A DNA stretch of 64,000 bases from positions 1 through 64,000 of the forward strand of contig JACAEQ010000034.1 in NCBI GenBank assembly GCA_013388755.1. Reading direction: 5' to 3'. The translations under genes were made by a program, and so were the position numbers. The stretch comes from Chloroflexota bacterium (GTDB taxonomy: Bacteria > Chloroflexota > Chloroflexia > Chloroflexales > Roseiflexaceae). The notes under the pieces are model-generated. The model was not told the origin of the DNA and made no database searches. It saw only the letters and a list, made by a program, of their open reading frames with translations. How positions within the stretch are numbered: the first letter of the stretch is position 1; every line of letters starts with the position of its first letter. This document shows positions 17,138 to 26,685 of the stretch, in pieces.

Positions 17138-18871
17138 ATGCCATTCACCCAGCCATCATTTGTTGGTCGGGAGGCGCTGCTTGCCGAGTATCGCGAGACG
17201 ATCAGCCGGTATGCACAGGGTGAGGAGAGCCATGCAATCCTGAACCTGCATGCCATGACCGGCATGGGCAAGACGTGGTTCGCGCGCCGCCTGTTTGAGG
17301 ATGCCAGCGTACGTCGCCAGTGCGCCTGTGCCTGGCTCAGTTTCGAGCCCGGCGCTTCGCTGCCCGGTGATGCTTCCGGTGTGTTGCCGCTGACCGCAGC
17401 GGTAGCCTTCGAGGAACTCCTGAAGCAGGCAACTCCGCCGGACAAGCAGGCACCCGGCCTCCAGTTACCACCGGCGCTCGGCGACCTGCCAGTCGGATTT
17501 GAGTTCGTGCCCGGCCCCGCTGAGCACATGGTCATTTTCCTCGATGCGCTCAATATGATTGAACAGCGCCTCGACGCGGCAACCAGTGAAGAAGCCTGGG
17601 ACGCGTTACAGGAGCAAGTCATCAGCCGCCTGCTTGAATGGAACAGACTGGTCCTCGCCATCAGCCAGGGGCCGCTGGTCTGGACACTGTGGGAACTCAA
17701 TCAGGCCGGTCGATCAGGGCTGCGACCGTTGCCACCCTTTGAACCCGAAGAGACGGCCCGGCTTGCCGAACGATACGGGCTCGAGTCGAGCGCCGGCCTG
17801 ATCCAGGAGCTGACATTCGGCCATCCGTCATCAATCACGGCGATTATTCGCCATCATCTGGAGCCGGACGCACGCCCACCCCTTGACTGGCCGGCGCTGG
17901 CCACGCCCGAACAGGAGTTGCGCCAGCGAATCGAGCGTCTTGACGCCTCAACGCAGCGAGTCATCTGGCGCATCGGTGTGGTGCGCTTCGTTGACGTCGC
18001 AACGATCCGCGCGCTTCTCGAACGCCTGGAATTGATCGAGGCAACCGGCAAATCTCAGCCCTTCCATGAATTGCTCACGGCGCTTTCCCGGCAAGGCCTG
18101 GTGACGCGTGATCCTGCAGGAAAGATTTACCGCTTCGATCCCGGCCTGCGGGTGATGGTGCGCCGTGAGCTCCGCCGCCCCGAAAACCTCGAGGAGTTCA
18201 GCCGGATCTGCGATATCCTCGTCGACTGGTACCTGCCGCAAAGCCAGATGCCGGGTGTGGCGCGCAGGCATGCGATTCTGTACCCGGATAACCTGGTCGA
18301 ATGGGCCTACTTCCTGCTCAATGGACTCAACGCGCGCCTGATAGCCGGCGAAACCCGGCCAGAGGATGCTAACCGCTGGCAGAACGAGCTCCCGGCCATC
18401 TGGCGCGCGATCGAGGATCCTGACCGGCGTCAGGCGTTCGGCAATGCGCTGCTGAATGACCCCGAAGTGCGTGACTTGCTCGAATCCCTCGGCCTGCACC
18501 GCATAACATACACCGAGCTTGGACGCGACCTCGACCTGCAACAGGAACACACGGAACGCTACCTGCGCATTGCCTACGACGCGCTGGTGAGCCAGCGCCT
18601 GACCCACCGCATCGCTGAACGCGATGTCTGTGTGCTTGCATTACTTGCGCGGCGCGCCGACGGCTTCGATCGCGATGATCTGGCGCATGCCGTCAAGGAG
18701 GTGTATGGCACACATCCAGCGCCGCAACAGGTGCGCGCGTACCTGGCGCTGTTCAGCCAGGCGTTTGCGATTGCCTATCGCTCCGATACGCGCCGCTTTG
18801 TCGTTAATGAGTGGCTGCAACAGTTCCTCACCCGCCTGGTGGACAAGGGTGTTGTGTCAATGGGAGGGTAA
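17138..18871 (+). CDS. STAND-like AAA ATPase
   Basis: A 577-residue protein starting with the FVGREALLAEY box common to STAND NTPases. It has Walker A HAMTGMGKTWF (near residue 40) and Walker B VIFLDALNMIEQ. The middle and C-terminal parts look helical, with a winged-helix-like stretch near 470-560 (ALLARRADGFDRDDLAHAVKEV). No effector or repeat domain is evident, so it is more likely a signalling or adaptor ATPase than a complete sensor. Its own start codon follows a good promoter, and the next ATPase begins three bases after its stop, so the two are almost certainly translated together. Confidence 0.8.
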   Translation: MPFTQPSFVGREALLAEYRETISRYAQGEESHAILNLHAMTGMGKTWFARRLFEDASVRRQCACAWLSFEPGASLPGDASGVLPLTAAVAFEELLKQATPPDKQAPGLQLPPALGDLPVGFEFVPGPAEHMVIFLDALNMIEQRLDAATSEEAWDALQEQVISRLLEWNRLVLAISQGPLVWTLWELNQAGRSGLRPLPPFEPEETARLAERYGLESSAGLIQELTFGHPSSITAIIRHHLEPDARPPLDWPALATPEQELRQRIERLDASTQRVIWRIGVVRFVDVATIRALLERLELIEATGKSQPFHELLTALSRQGLVTRDPAGKIYRFDPGLRVMVRRELRRPENLEEFSRICDILVDWYLPQSQMPGVARRHAILYPDNLVEWAYFLLNGLNARLIAGETRPEDANRWQNELPAIWRAIEDPDRRQAFGNALLNDPEVRDLLESLGLHRITYTELGRDLDLQQEHTERYLRIAYDALVSQRLTHRIAERDVCVLALLARRADGFDRDDLAHAVKEVYGTHPAPQQVRAYLALFSQAFAIAYRSDTRRFVVNEWLQQFLTRLVDKGVVSMGG

Positions 18872-18874
18872 CCA

Positions 18875-21800
18875 ATGGAGCCGCTCATTCCACGCTCCCC
18901 GCACTATGTTGGGCAGGAAGCCGTCCTGGAGGTGTTGCACCATCACTTCGCCGAGGTCTGTACCAGCCCTGTCTGCCGCGTGGTGTATATTGAGGCGCCG
19001 GGTGGCATCGGTAAAACGTTTCTGCTGCAAAAGCTGCCGGACCTGATCGGTCGCGAACACAACCCTGCCATCGCACGCATCATCGATCTGAGCGATGTTG
19101 ATGCGCGTATCGGCAGCGCCATCGAGGCACGCATTATCGCCGGGCTTGCGATAAATGATCCTGACCGTCAGTGGTACCGCCTGCCGGATACGACCATTGA
19201 TGCCACATTCAAACCGTATCGCCAGTTTCGCCAGCGCTACGAACGCGAACGCGGCCAGGTGACCAAGCGCGAACGCGACGCGATGGCAGCCGAGTCACGC
19301 CGCCTCTTTGTCGAAAATCTGAACGCCCTGAGCGCCGAACGCCCCGTTGTGCTACGCTTCGATACCGCCGAAGCGGTTGTCGGCGAATCGCCGCTGCCGG
19401 AACTGGAGTTCATCCAGCAGGAGTTTCCAACATCCGCCGGCCTGATCGCTCAATGGATGGTCGGCGATCAGCCCGCTACTGAACATGGTGAGCGCTCCCT
19501 TCCGACCCATCTGGCTGGTTCGCTCGCCGGGGTCCTGCCAGCATTACAACACGTGCTGGTCGTTATTTGCGGGCGCCCGGTAGGTGAACGTGTATCGTTG
19601 TACGATGCATGCGCGCCGGTTACCAGCCTGGATTCCAGGCGCTGCACCCTCGCTCCGCTCTCGCCCGCCGATACTGCCGCCTATCTCCGCCTTGAGTTCG
19701 CCCAGACAATGGCTGATGCCGATGCCGTGCAACACGCAGCAACTCTGGCGGAGGAAGCCTATCGCCAGACCGATGGCCACCCGCTGCTCCTGGCATGCTT
19801 TGCCCAAATGCACCGCGACCCGGCCGGCCTGCCGCTTTCCGCTGCGTATATCGAGAACCGTGCCGCATTCGAGGAACACCTGGTGACAACGGTGCTTAAC
19901 CCGATTGCACAGCACACACCGTTCGCCCGCCGGACACTGATCTATTGCCTGTATATCCTGAACTATGCGCGACGCGGGTTGCACCCGGCTGAACTACGCA
20001 CATGCCTGGAACAACTGGCGTACCCCCGACCTCACGATACGTTCAGCGCCGCAGAACGGGAACAGTATGAGCAGACATTACAGACGTTGCCCGGCGTGGC
20101 GCTGGTGAAGGAGTGGCCAGGTACCGATCTCCTCTATCTCCATGACGAAATGCACCGCATTATTGACGAGAGCCGCATGCCCGACACCCTCGGGATGCGC
20201 GATGAAGTGCTCGATTTCCTGGTCAACCTGGCGCAGCAACGCCAGCGAGACGCAGAGGCGCTCCTTGTCACGCAGATCGATGCGGCAACTCAGGTACTGC
20301 TCACGACGGCAAACCGGATCTACTACGAATTGACGCGCCGCCCTGATGCCGGTTATGAACGCTACCTTGCAACAATGCTGCAATGGCTCAATCAGCGCGA
20401 GTGTGAACATGCCCTGATCCTGCGTGATGAACTCTGGCGCTGGATGAATGTCTCGGCCAGCGACCTCACTGGCTCACCCGGCGAGAAGCGCTGGCCCAAT
20501 CGTGAACGTTTCCGCGCCGTCTCTCGCCGCGAGTTGCGCGACCTGGCGGGCGACGATGTGGTATGGCTGGTGAAGTATTACCTGTGCCGCGACGAACCCG
20601 ACCGCGCACGCCGCATCGCGTCTCTGGCGCGTGAATACCTCGCCGCCCAGCTTAAGCGTGATGATTTCTTCCGCGTCGAACTCGATATCGCCGAAGGGCG
20701 CGCACTGTCACGCCTCGGCCAGGAACCGCAGCACGCCCTGGACCTCTTCGATGATGTGAAGGCGCTGCTTGAGCGAGATACGGTGTTGCATCCGTTTCTG
20801 GCCCCGCGAGCCAGCTACTACCTCGGCGACGCCTATACGCTCTCGGGGTACGTCCAGCGCACCCTGCGCGAGTATGACCGGGCCACCGCCGACTATGCGA
20901 AGGCGCGTAAGTACCTGGCCGCCTACCAGCGCCAGCCCGGCGCCGATATTGATGTGACTGAAATGCGTGCTCAGGCATCGATCAATCTGGCATACCTGGA
21001 CGTGCAACAGGGTAACTTTGATCGCGCGCAACGCCTGATGCGCCAGTTGACATCACCGGACGAATTGAGCGATCTGTCGCCATATTACCAGGCGCTGGCG
21101 CTGAATGTACGATCGATTGTTGAGATGAACATTGGCGATCGTGATCTGGCGCGCACGCTTGTCACCGAAGCCTGGAAGATCGCCGGGCAGATCCGGCAGC
21201 AGCGCCTGCTCGGCCTGGTCAGCCGCCAGTATGGTGTGGTACTGCACGAGTTGATGAAAGGGTCGCGCCAGCCGGATGAGCAGGCCAGCACGTATTTTGC
21301 TGATGCCGAGCTGCTCTTCAGCAATGATGCTCCGAACCTGATCGAAACACTTGATGAGCGGAGCAAATACGAGCGCACCATGGCCATGGTGTTCCGCGAG
21401 CGCGGCGATGTCGGTGTCGCCGATGAGTGGCTGGCGCACGCCGAGGAGCATATTAACGCTGCTGAACGGTTGCTCGCCAGTCGTGAGCCAAATGTGATCC
21501 AGGCGCAAATGCGCCAGGGCAAGGCGTTCATCTACCGCATCCGCGACGACCTTACTACCGCGGAAACGTTGCTCGCCGAAGCTGCTACGATCCTGCGCGC
21601 CGCGCGTATGCCGCGCTATGCCCTGATCATTGCCGGATCGGTCGCCTTCGAGTATTCCCAGATCGCGATGCGCCGCGCGGCCATCGCTGCACAGGCCGTG
21701 GATGCCGATCCCACGCAACGCGATGTCTTACGCCGCCAGGCGCGCCTGGCAGCCAGTTATTACGCCGATGCCCTCGCTCATTGCTTCGTGTTCGCCGACG

Positions 21801-22045
21801 ATAGCCGCACCCGGCGGATCTTTGAACGCCTGATCAATACGGATTTCGATACCATGCACGATGAAGCACTACTCACAGTGCGTGACTGGCTTCGATCCGG
21901 CGCTCCGCCGTTGACCGATACCGGAGCGGATCTTGTCGTCAATCAGCCCACCCCGGCGCGCTGGGAGAGCGCGCGCAGCCTCGCGATCGCCTTTCTGAGT
22001 CGCGTCTGCACTGCTGTTATCGAAACGCGCGATCATCTCCTCTGA
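18875..22045 (+). CDS. Large STAND-like ATPase with C-terminal TPR-like helical repeats
   Basis: A 1056-residue protein with an N-terminal YVGQEAVLEVL box, Walker A EAPGGIGKTFLL (near residue 42), a Walker B-like VVLRFDTAEAV, and a long helical region. Residues about 560-960 have repeated helix pairs with Ala/Tyr/Leu spacing of the TPR kind (for example YYLGDAYTLSGYVQRTLREY and INLAYLDVQQGNFDRAQRLM). This N-terminal switch plus C-terminal repeat layout is that of STAND sensors, in which the repeats recognise a ligand. No effector domain is fused, so the CHAT protein is the obvious candidate effector. That link is inferred from gene order only. Confidence 0.82.
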   Translation: MEPLIPRSPHYVGQEAVLEVLHHHFAEVCTSPVCRVVYIEAPGGIGKTFLLQKLPDLIGREHNPAIARIIDLSDVDARIGSAIEARIIAGLAINDPDRQWYRLPDTTIDATFKPYRQFRQRYERERGQVTKRERDAMAAESRRLFVENLNALSAERPVVLRFDTAEAVVGESPLPELEFIQQEFPTSAGLIAQWMVGDQPATEHGERSLPTHLAGSLAGVLPALQHVLVVICGRPVGERVSLYDACAPVTSLDSRRCTLAPLSPADTAAYLRLEFAQTMADADAVQHAATLAEEAYRQTDGHPLLLACFAQMHRDPAGLPLSAAYIENRAAFEEHLVTTVLNPIAQHTPFARRTLIYCLYILNYARRGLHPAELRTCLEQLAYPRPHDTFSAAEREQYEQTLQTLPGVALVKEWPGTDLLYLHDEMHRIIDESRMPDTLGMRDEVLDFLVNLAQQRQRDAEALLVTQIDAATQVLLTTANRIYYELTRRPDAGYERYLATMLQWLNQRECEHALILRDELWRWMNVSASDLTGSPGEKRWPNRERFRAVSRRELRDLAGDDVVWLVKYYLCRDEPDRARRIASLAREYLAAQLKRDDFFRVELDIAEGRALSRLGQEPQHALDLFDDVKALLERDTVLHPFLAPRASYYLGDAYTLSGYVQRTLREYDRATADYAKARKYLAAYQRQPGADIDVTEMRAQASINLAYLDVQQGNFDRAQRLMRQLTSPDELSDLSPYYQALALNVRSIVEMNIGDRDLARTLVTEAWKIAGQIRQQRLLGLVSRQYGVVLHELMKGSRQPDEQASTYFADAELLFSNDAPNLIETLDERSKYERTMAMVFRERGDVGVADEWLAHAEEHINAAERLLASREPNVIQAQMRQGKAFIYRIRDDLTTAETLLAEAATILRAARMPRYALIIAGSVAFEYSQIAMRRAAIAAQAVDADPTQRDVLRRQARLAASYYADALAHCFVFADDSRTRRIFERLINTDFDTMHDEALLTVRDWLRSGAPPLTDTGADLVVNQPTPARWESARSLAIAFLSRVCTAVIETRDHLL

Positions 22046-22068
22046 ACCGACGGAGGCCACGCGGTTGG

Positions 22069-22136
22069 GCGTGCAGGTGTGCACGCATAACAGGCGCCAC
22101 CGGCAAGCCAGCCTGGGCGCGTGCTTCTTCGCACGC
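22069..22136 (+). other. Two hairpins between the ATPase genes and the radical SAM gene
   Basis: GCGTGCA (22069-22075) pairs perfectly with TGCACGC (22080-22086) over a four-base loop. GCGTGC (22119-22124) pairs with GCACGC (22131-22136). Neither is followed by a T-run, so they are weak as intrinsic terminators. They lie in the 143-bp gap before the radical SAM gene, in which I found no convincing short precursor-peptide frame. Confidence 0.4.
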
Positions 22137-22188
22137 CGATTGAACGACCGCGTTCATCTTCTGATCTGAGACTATAAAGCGGGCACCG

Positions 22189-23637
22189 ATGATCATCTCA
22201 CCTCACCCGATTGTGCTCTACGATCCCGACACATGGTCGGCGCAGTCTGATTGTGATTGTGCCTGCCCGTCGGCACCGCCCGTACCACACCCACCGCTCG
22301 ATCGGCCGTTGCGACTTCGTTCTCACCCTCTGCTCCGGCACATTCCACTCAATACAGAATACTCCGTTGCCTTTGTGCCCTCATTCAGCCGGGTGGCCGT
22401 GCTGAACCGTGCCGCACGCACCATGCTCGCTCTACCCGTTGAACTGAACAACGACCAGCGTGATGATCAACGCGACGGGATGATTACTCTCTGCTACCGG
22501 CTTGGCCTTCTGACGGAGAATGACGGCGCGCTTCCGCTGCCGCCGCGACCCGATACGCTGTCGGCCTGGCTGCATGTCACCAACGCCTGCAATTTGCGCT
22601 GTACATACTGTTATGTAGCGAAAAGCGACGAGGCGATGACGGAGGAGATCGGCCTGGCGGCGATTGACGCAGTGTTCCGTTCGGCGCTGGCCAACGACTA
22701 TCGCGCCGTCTGGCTCAAGTATGCCGGTGGCGAAGCCAGCCTCAATCTTGCGCTGGTTGATCGGATGCAGCGGCATGCGCTGGGCCTGGGCACCCGGCTT
22801 GGCATCGCCGTCCATGGCAAGGTGCTGAGTAACGGCACGGTGCTGACTACGCGGCGGTTGCAGCATATCCGCGATCTTGGGCTTGGCCTGATGGTCTCGC
22901 TCGATGGTATGGAAGCGATCCACGATCAGCAGCGCCCGACGATCGCCGGTCGCGGATCGTTTCGCCTGGCCCTCGCCAGCCTGGAGCGCGCACTTGCGCT
23001 CGGATTGTGCCCGGATGTCTCGATCACGGTCACCGGCGCCAGCGTTGCCGGGCTCCCTGAGCTGCTGCGCTGGATTCTGCCGCGCGACCTGCCGTTTTCG
23101 ATCAACTTCGTTCGTCCACTGGAGCGTGGCGTCTCGCGCCAGGAACTCCAGCTCGATGAGCGCCGCATCATTGACGGGATGCGCGCCGCCTTCGCGGTCA
23201 TCGCCGAGAATCTGCCGCATCGCAGCCTGCTCGGCGCACTACTCGACCGGGCACACTTCGGGGCTGCCCACGAACGCACATGCGCGGCGGGCCAGAACTA
23301 CCTCGTCATCGATCATCAGGGGCGGATTGCAACCTGCCAGATGGAACTGGCCCACCCCGTCGCAGATCTGTCCACGCCCGATCCACTGGCATTGATTCGC
23401 GCCGACCGGTCGGGAGTGCAGAATCTACCGGTCGATCAGAAGGAAGGGTGCCGCACGTGCGAGTGGCGCTACTGGTGCGCCGGTGGTTGCGCGGTGGCAA
23501 CATACCGCGCAACCGGGCGCTACGATGTCCGGTCGCCGAATTGCGGCATCTACACCGCACTGTACGGCGATGTGCTGCGGCTAGAGGGATTGCGGCTGCT
23601 CCAGCAGAGCACGGGAAGGATAAGACGTGAGGAATAA
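22189..23637 (+). CDS. Radical SAM/SPASM protein, peptide-maturase type
   Basis: A 482-residue protein. The radical SAM cluster is CNLRCTYCY with cysteines at residues 134, 138 and 141. A C-terminal SPASM region carries CRTCEWRYWCAGGC and nearby cysteines for auxiliary iron-sulfur clusters. Residues about 60-125 (VAFVPSFSRVAVLNRAARTML) look like a PqqD-type peptide-recognition segment. The extreme N-terminus contains a short Cys-rich run (SDCDCACPSAP). Proteins with this layout modify ribosomal peptides or mature sulfatase- or dehydrogenase-like partners. No precursor is obvious nearby. It lies 143 bp downstream of the ATPase genes on the same strand and may belong to their system. The start has no clear ribosome-binding site. 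Confidence 0.85.
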   Translation: MIISPHPIVLYDPDTWSAQSDCDCACPSAPPVPHPPLDRPLRLRSHPLLRHIPLNTEYSVAFVPSFSRVAVLNRAARTMLALPVELNNDQRDDQRDGMITLCYRLGLLTENDGALPLPPRPDTLSAWLHVTNACNLRCTYCYVAKSDEAMTEEIGLAAIDAVFRSALANDYRAVWLKYAGGEASLNLALVDRMQRHALGLGTRLGIAVHGKVLSNGTVLTTRRLQHIRDLGLGLMVSLDGMEAIHDQQRPTIAGRGSFRLALASLERALALGLCPDVSITVTGASVAGLPELLRWILPRDLPFSINFVRPLERGVSRQELQLDERRIIDGMRAAFAVIAENLPHRSLLGALLDRAHFGAAHERTCAAGQNYLVIDHQGRIATCQMELAHPVADLSTPDPLALIRADRSGVQNLPVDQKEGCRTCEWRYWCAGGCAVATYRATGRYDVRSPNCGIYTALYGDVLRLEGLRLLQQSTGRIRREE

Positions 23638-23659
23638 GCCATACGAGCAGTTCGAATGA

Positions 23660-24343
23660 TTACACCGGCAACTTCTTGAACGATTCCGCGGCGGCAAAAC
23701 CGTGCTCTTGCCCCAGTTCCGCCATGCGCTGGCGCACGCGCTCCTCCCAGCCCTGCGCCCGATCCAGTTGCGTATGGTGCTCGCGCAACGCAGCGATCTT
23801 GAGATCGACATACGCCGAAACATCCTCGACATGATCCGGTTGCTCAGCGCCCCAGAGATATAACGACTCCGGTCGCCACACGCCAATGCCTATCTGCCCC
23901 AGGCCCGGCATGAACAGGTGATCGCGCGCGCTGACAACCCCTTCGATCACCGCAAAACCAACGGCGCGATGGTCGGGATGGAGCATGTAGTGTTTCCATG
24001 GATCATGGGTAAATAGCACATGCGGTTTGAAGTGGCGGATGTAGAGCGCAAACTCGGCGCGCAGCGCAGGCGTGGGCTCCAGTTCACCATCGTTGTTCCG
24101 CAGAAAGATCACGCGCCGAACCCCCAGAATCTCGGCAGCGGCGCGCTGCTCCTGCTCACGAATCTCCGACAGGCGAAACGACGACATGTCGGGATCGTGG
24201 CTGCCTTTGTTGCCATTGGTTGCGATGATGAAGGTGACTTCCCATCCCTGTGCGGCAAGCTTTGCGATCGTGCCACCGGCGCCAAACTCATTATCATCAG
24301 GGTGGGCGCCGATCACCAGTGCACGCTTTGTTTCATCGTTCAT
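23660..24343 (-). CDS. PIG-L family deacetylase (LmbE-like)
   Basis: A 227-residue zinc-dependent N-acetylglucosamine-type deacetylase. The metal motif is visible as VIGAHPDDNEFGAGG near the N-terminus, and the third ligand region is HYMLHPDHRAVG. In bacteria the family deacetylates GlcNAc conjugates, for example in bacillithiol or mycothiol synthesis, or antibiotic precursors; the substrate here is not evident. The ATG at 24343 is chosen because GGAGG lies five to six bases upstream; a longer form begins at 24361. It converges on the radical SAM gene (23-bp gap) and follows the SARP regulator gene on the same strand. Confidence 0.85.
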   Translation of the reverse strand: MNDETKRALVIGAHPDDNEFGAGGTIAKLAAQGWEVTFIIATNGNKGSHDPDMSSFRLSEIREQEQRAAAEILGVRRVIFLRNNDGELEPTPALRAEFALYIRHFKPHVLFTHDPWKHYMLHPDHRAVGFAVIEGVVSARDHLFMPGLGQIGIGVWRPESLYLWGAEQPDHVEDVSAYVDLKIAALREHHTQLDRAQGWEERVRQRMAELGQEHGFAAAESFKKLPV

Positions 24344-24379
24344 GCCGGCCTCCGAATGCACAGAGCGAAACGCGCGCCA

Positions 24380-26557
24380 TTATACCGGAAATTGCAATCG
24401 CTCAAGACGTTCGGCAGCGCGGGGGCAATCACCTGCGTTCGCGCTCAGCGCACGCCGATACCAGGCCGCCGCCTCCCCCGGCTGATCGAGCCGCTCATAC
24501 AGCCCCCCCAGCGCCAGCAGGGCTTCGATGTACATGTCGCGGAGTTCGTTGCGCCGCACCTCGACGTAGGACGAGTCGCCGTAAAAGGGGCAATCATCCA
24601 TGTAGTCGCCCCGGTAGTGCGCCAGCGCCTCGGCAAACGCGGCGCGTGCAGCTTCCGTCTCGCCGCGCCGGGCCAGTGTGTGCCCACGCTCCATGGCCGC
24701 CGTGAAAGCATCAATATCGCACCAGGCAATCACCCCCGGATCGAGCCAGTAACGCTCATGGTGAAACATGATCGCCCGGCTTTCATTGCCGCGCCGCAAT
24801 CCAGGTTCAAGGGTGCGCCGCAAGCCGGAGATCGTCCGGTGAAACGCCATGTCGGCGCGTTCGATCGGTAGATCGGGCCAGATCACCTCGGCAGCTTCAT
24901 CTTTTGTGACGCCGCGCCCCCGCCGGTCGAACAGAAATGCAAACAGCGCTTCCGCCTGGTACGTACCGGCCTTGTCGCCACCCCAGCGCTCGATCGGCAC
25001 GCCGCCACGTTCGACACGCAACGGCCCCAGCGCCAGGACGCGCAATCCGTCGCTCCGCTTTTCGGATTGTGCCGCTTCACGCGTAGCCGCCGCCTGCAAT
25101 GCCAGCACCTCCTGCTCGCGGTGTAACTGCCGGCTTTGCTCCGCTAACACGGCCATAGCGAGTTCCTGCTCCTGCTGGCGATGGGCATGCCGGATCGTCA
25201 ATGAGAGATAGCCGCCAAGTGAGTTGAGGAGCGCCTGTTCCGCCGTGGAATACGGTTCACCGGAGCGTTTCATGCCAAGTGCCAGCAGGCCGAGTACCTC
25301 ATCACCCTGACGGAGCGGCAACAGTAGTCGCGCGCCTGGCCAGGCGTCCCATGCATCAACGCATACCTGCGCCACGGCAGGCGGCGCCATCACCGCAAGG
25401 CGTTCGGCATAGGGCACGCCATGTCCATGGCGTGCCAGGGCGCGCAACCCTGGCCCATCACGCACCGCAACAAAACCGGCGTCAATGTCAAGCGTCCGGC
25501 AGATGGTCGCCAACGCTGCGTGCAGTTGCCCGGCCAGGTCGCCGCGCTCGAACAGGTCGTCACCAACGGCTCGCAACAGTCGCCCGTAATCGAACTCACG
25601 GTGAAACAGGGCGCGATCCAGCCAGTCGCCCGCCCAATCACGCAACGGGCCCGAGAGTGCCGCAAGCGCCACCAGCGCCAGCGGCGCCACCAGCGGCACA
25701 CCGAGCCCCAGCGCGCGCTCGGTGGCTGGAGCGAGCAGCACCAGCGCTCCGGCATAGATACTGGTCAGGACGCCACCCAGCAGCGAGCGCAGGAATGCGC
25801 GCTGCGCCACGCGCGCCGGCAACAATGCGCGGTACGCGAGCACTGCATAGGCGAACAGTACCAGCGACAGCGCCATCAACAGGTGCCCCGGCGCTGGTGA
25901 CAGGCCAATCTCGCGTCCGGTGATGATCCACAGCGCGCCAGCGACGCCAATGATAGCCGCGACGCCGATCAGCGCCAGTCGCCGGCGCTCCAGATCATCG
26001 CGGCGAGTGCGACGATAGCTATCGAAAAGCAACACCAGCCCGAGGAGCAGCGGCACAATGCGCAACGCCAGCCAGAGCGCGACAAGTGGCCCCGCAGGAA
26101 ACCGGAGCGTGCGCCAGCCATCCATCTCCACCAGCGCCATCGCCGGCGATAGCAGAGCGTACAACACCAGCGCCACACTGCCGGCGTAGAGCCCGGCAAG
26201 CGCCCACAACGGTACAGCACGCGGCCATACCTGGCGCATCGCGCTCCCGCGCGATCGCGCGCCGATCAGCACGGCAATGAAGTGCAGAAAGATGGGCGTC
26301 AACAGTACCGATTCTGCAGCGTTGAGGCGCAGGAACCCATCAGCAACCCCTGGCGATACAGTCACCTGGGGGAGTGCCGCCGAGAGGCCGTAAAGCGTCA
26401 GATGCAGGCACAACCAGGCAAACAGGCGAGCCGGCGGCTCGCGTGGCGCGCGCGCCAGCAGGCTCAACCCGAGCCAGCAGGCAAGTACCGCCATGATCAG
26501 TGCGGGCAGGTAAGTGAACATGCCCAGAGTATACCATTGCCTGTCGTAGAGCGACAA
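24380..26557 (-). CDS. Membrane-anchored GAF-SARP (BTAD) transcriptional regulator
   Basis: A 725-residue regulator. Residues 1-290 contain about eight hydrophobic segments, like the membrane sensor half of some histidine kinases. A GAF domain follows at about 320-470 (CRTLDIDAGFVAV, LLLPLRQGDEVLGLLAL), then a short coiled coil. The C-terminus from about 515 is a SARP-type winged helix (RVLALGPLRVERGG, WPDLPIERADMAFHRTISGL) plus a bacterial transcriptional activation domain with TPR-like helices (YRGDYMDDCPFY). There is no kinase domain, so membrane sensing appears to be coupled directly to DNA binding. The start could also be ATG 26521. Confidence 0.8.
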   Translation of the reverse strand: MSLYDRQWYTLGMFTYLPALIMAVLACWLGLSLLARAPREPPARLFAWLCLHLTLYGLSAALPQVTVSPGVADGFLRLNAAESVLLTPIFLHFIAVLIGARSRGSAMRQVWPRAVPLWALAGLYAGSVALVLYALLSPAMALVEMDGWRTLRFPAGPLVALWLALRIVPLLLGLVLLFDSYRRTRRDDLERRRLALIGVAAIIGVAGALWIITGREIGLSPAPGHLLMALSLVLFAYAVLAYRALLPARVAQRAFLRSLLGGVLTSIYAGALVLLAPATERALGLGVPLVAPLALVALAALSGPLRDWAGDWLDRALFHREFDYGRLLRAVGDDLFERGDLAGQLHAALATICRTLDIDAGFVAVRDGPGLRALARHGHGVPYAERLAVMAPPAVAQVCVDAWDAWPGARLLLPLRQGDEVLGLLALGMKRSGEPYSTAEQALLNSLGGYLSLTIRHAHRQQEQELAMAVLAEQSRQLHREQEVLALQAAATREAAQSEKRSDGLRVLALGPLRVERGGVPIERWGGDKAGTYQAEALFAFLFDRRGRGVTKDEAAEVIWPDLPIERADMAFHRTISGLRRTLEPGLRRGNESRAIMFHHERYWLDPGVIAWCDIDAFTAAMERGHTLARRGETEAARAAFAEALAHYRGDYMDDCPFYGDSSYVEVRRNELRDMYIEALLALGGLYERLDQPGEAAAWYRRALSANAGDCPRAAERLERLQFPV

Positions 26558-26685
26558 GGCGCCAGCAAGCGTAACTGTTCACATCCGGGGCAAACGCCAC
26601 CCTGAGCACGGGTGTTCCGCTCTCGTTGCGGCATACGAGGGCAAGCTGCCCCCCTCTCAGGAGACGTGTGCATATGGACAGGCAG

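Noticed and set aside
22119-22136. Intrinsic terminator before the radical SAM gene
   Set aside because: The hairpin is good but no T-run follows, so transcription read-through remains possible.
22046-22188. Short RiPP precursor gene before the radical SAM gene
   Set aside because: The only short frame has no ribosome-binding site, a single Cys and no leader-like composition.
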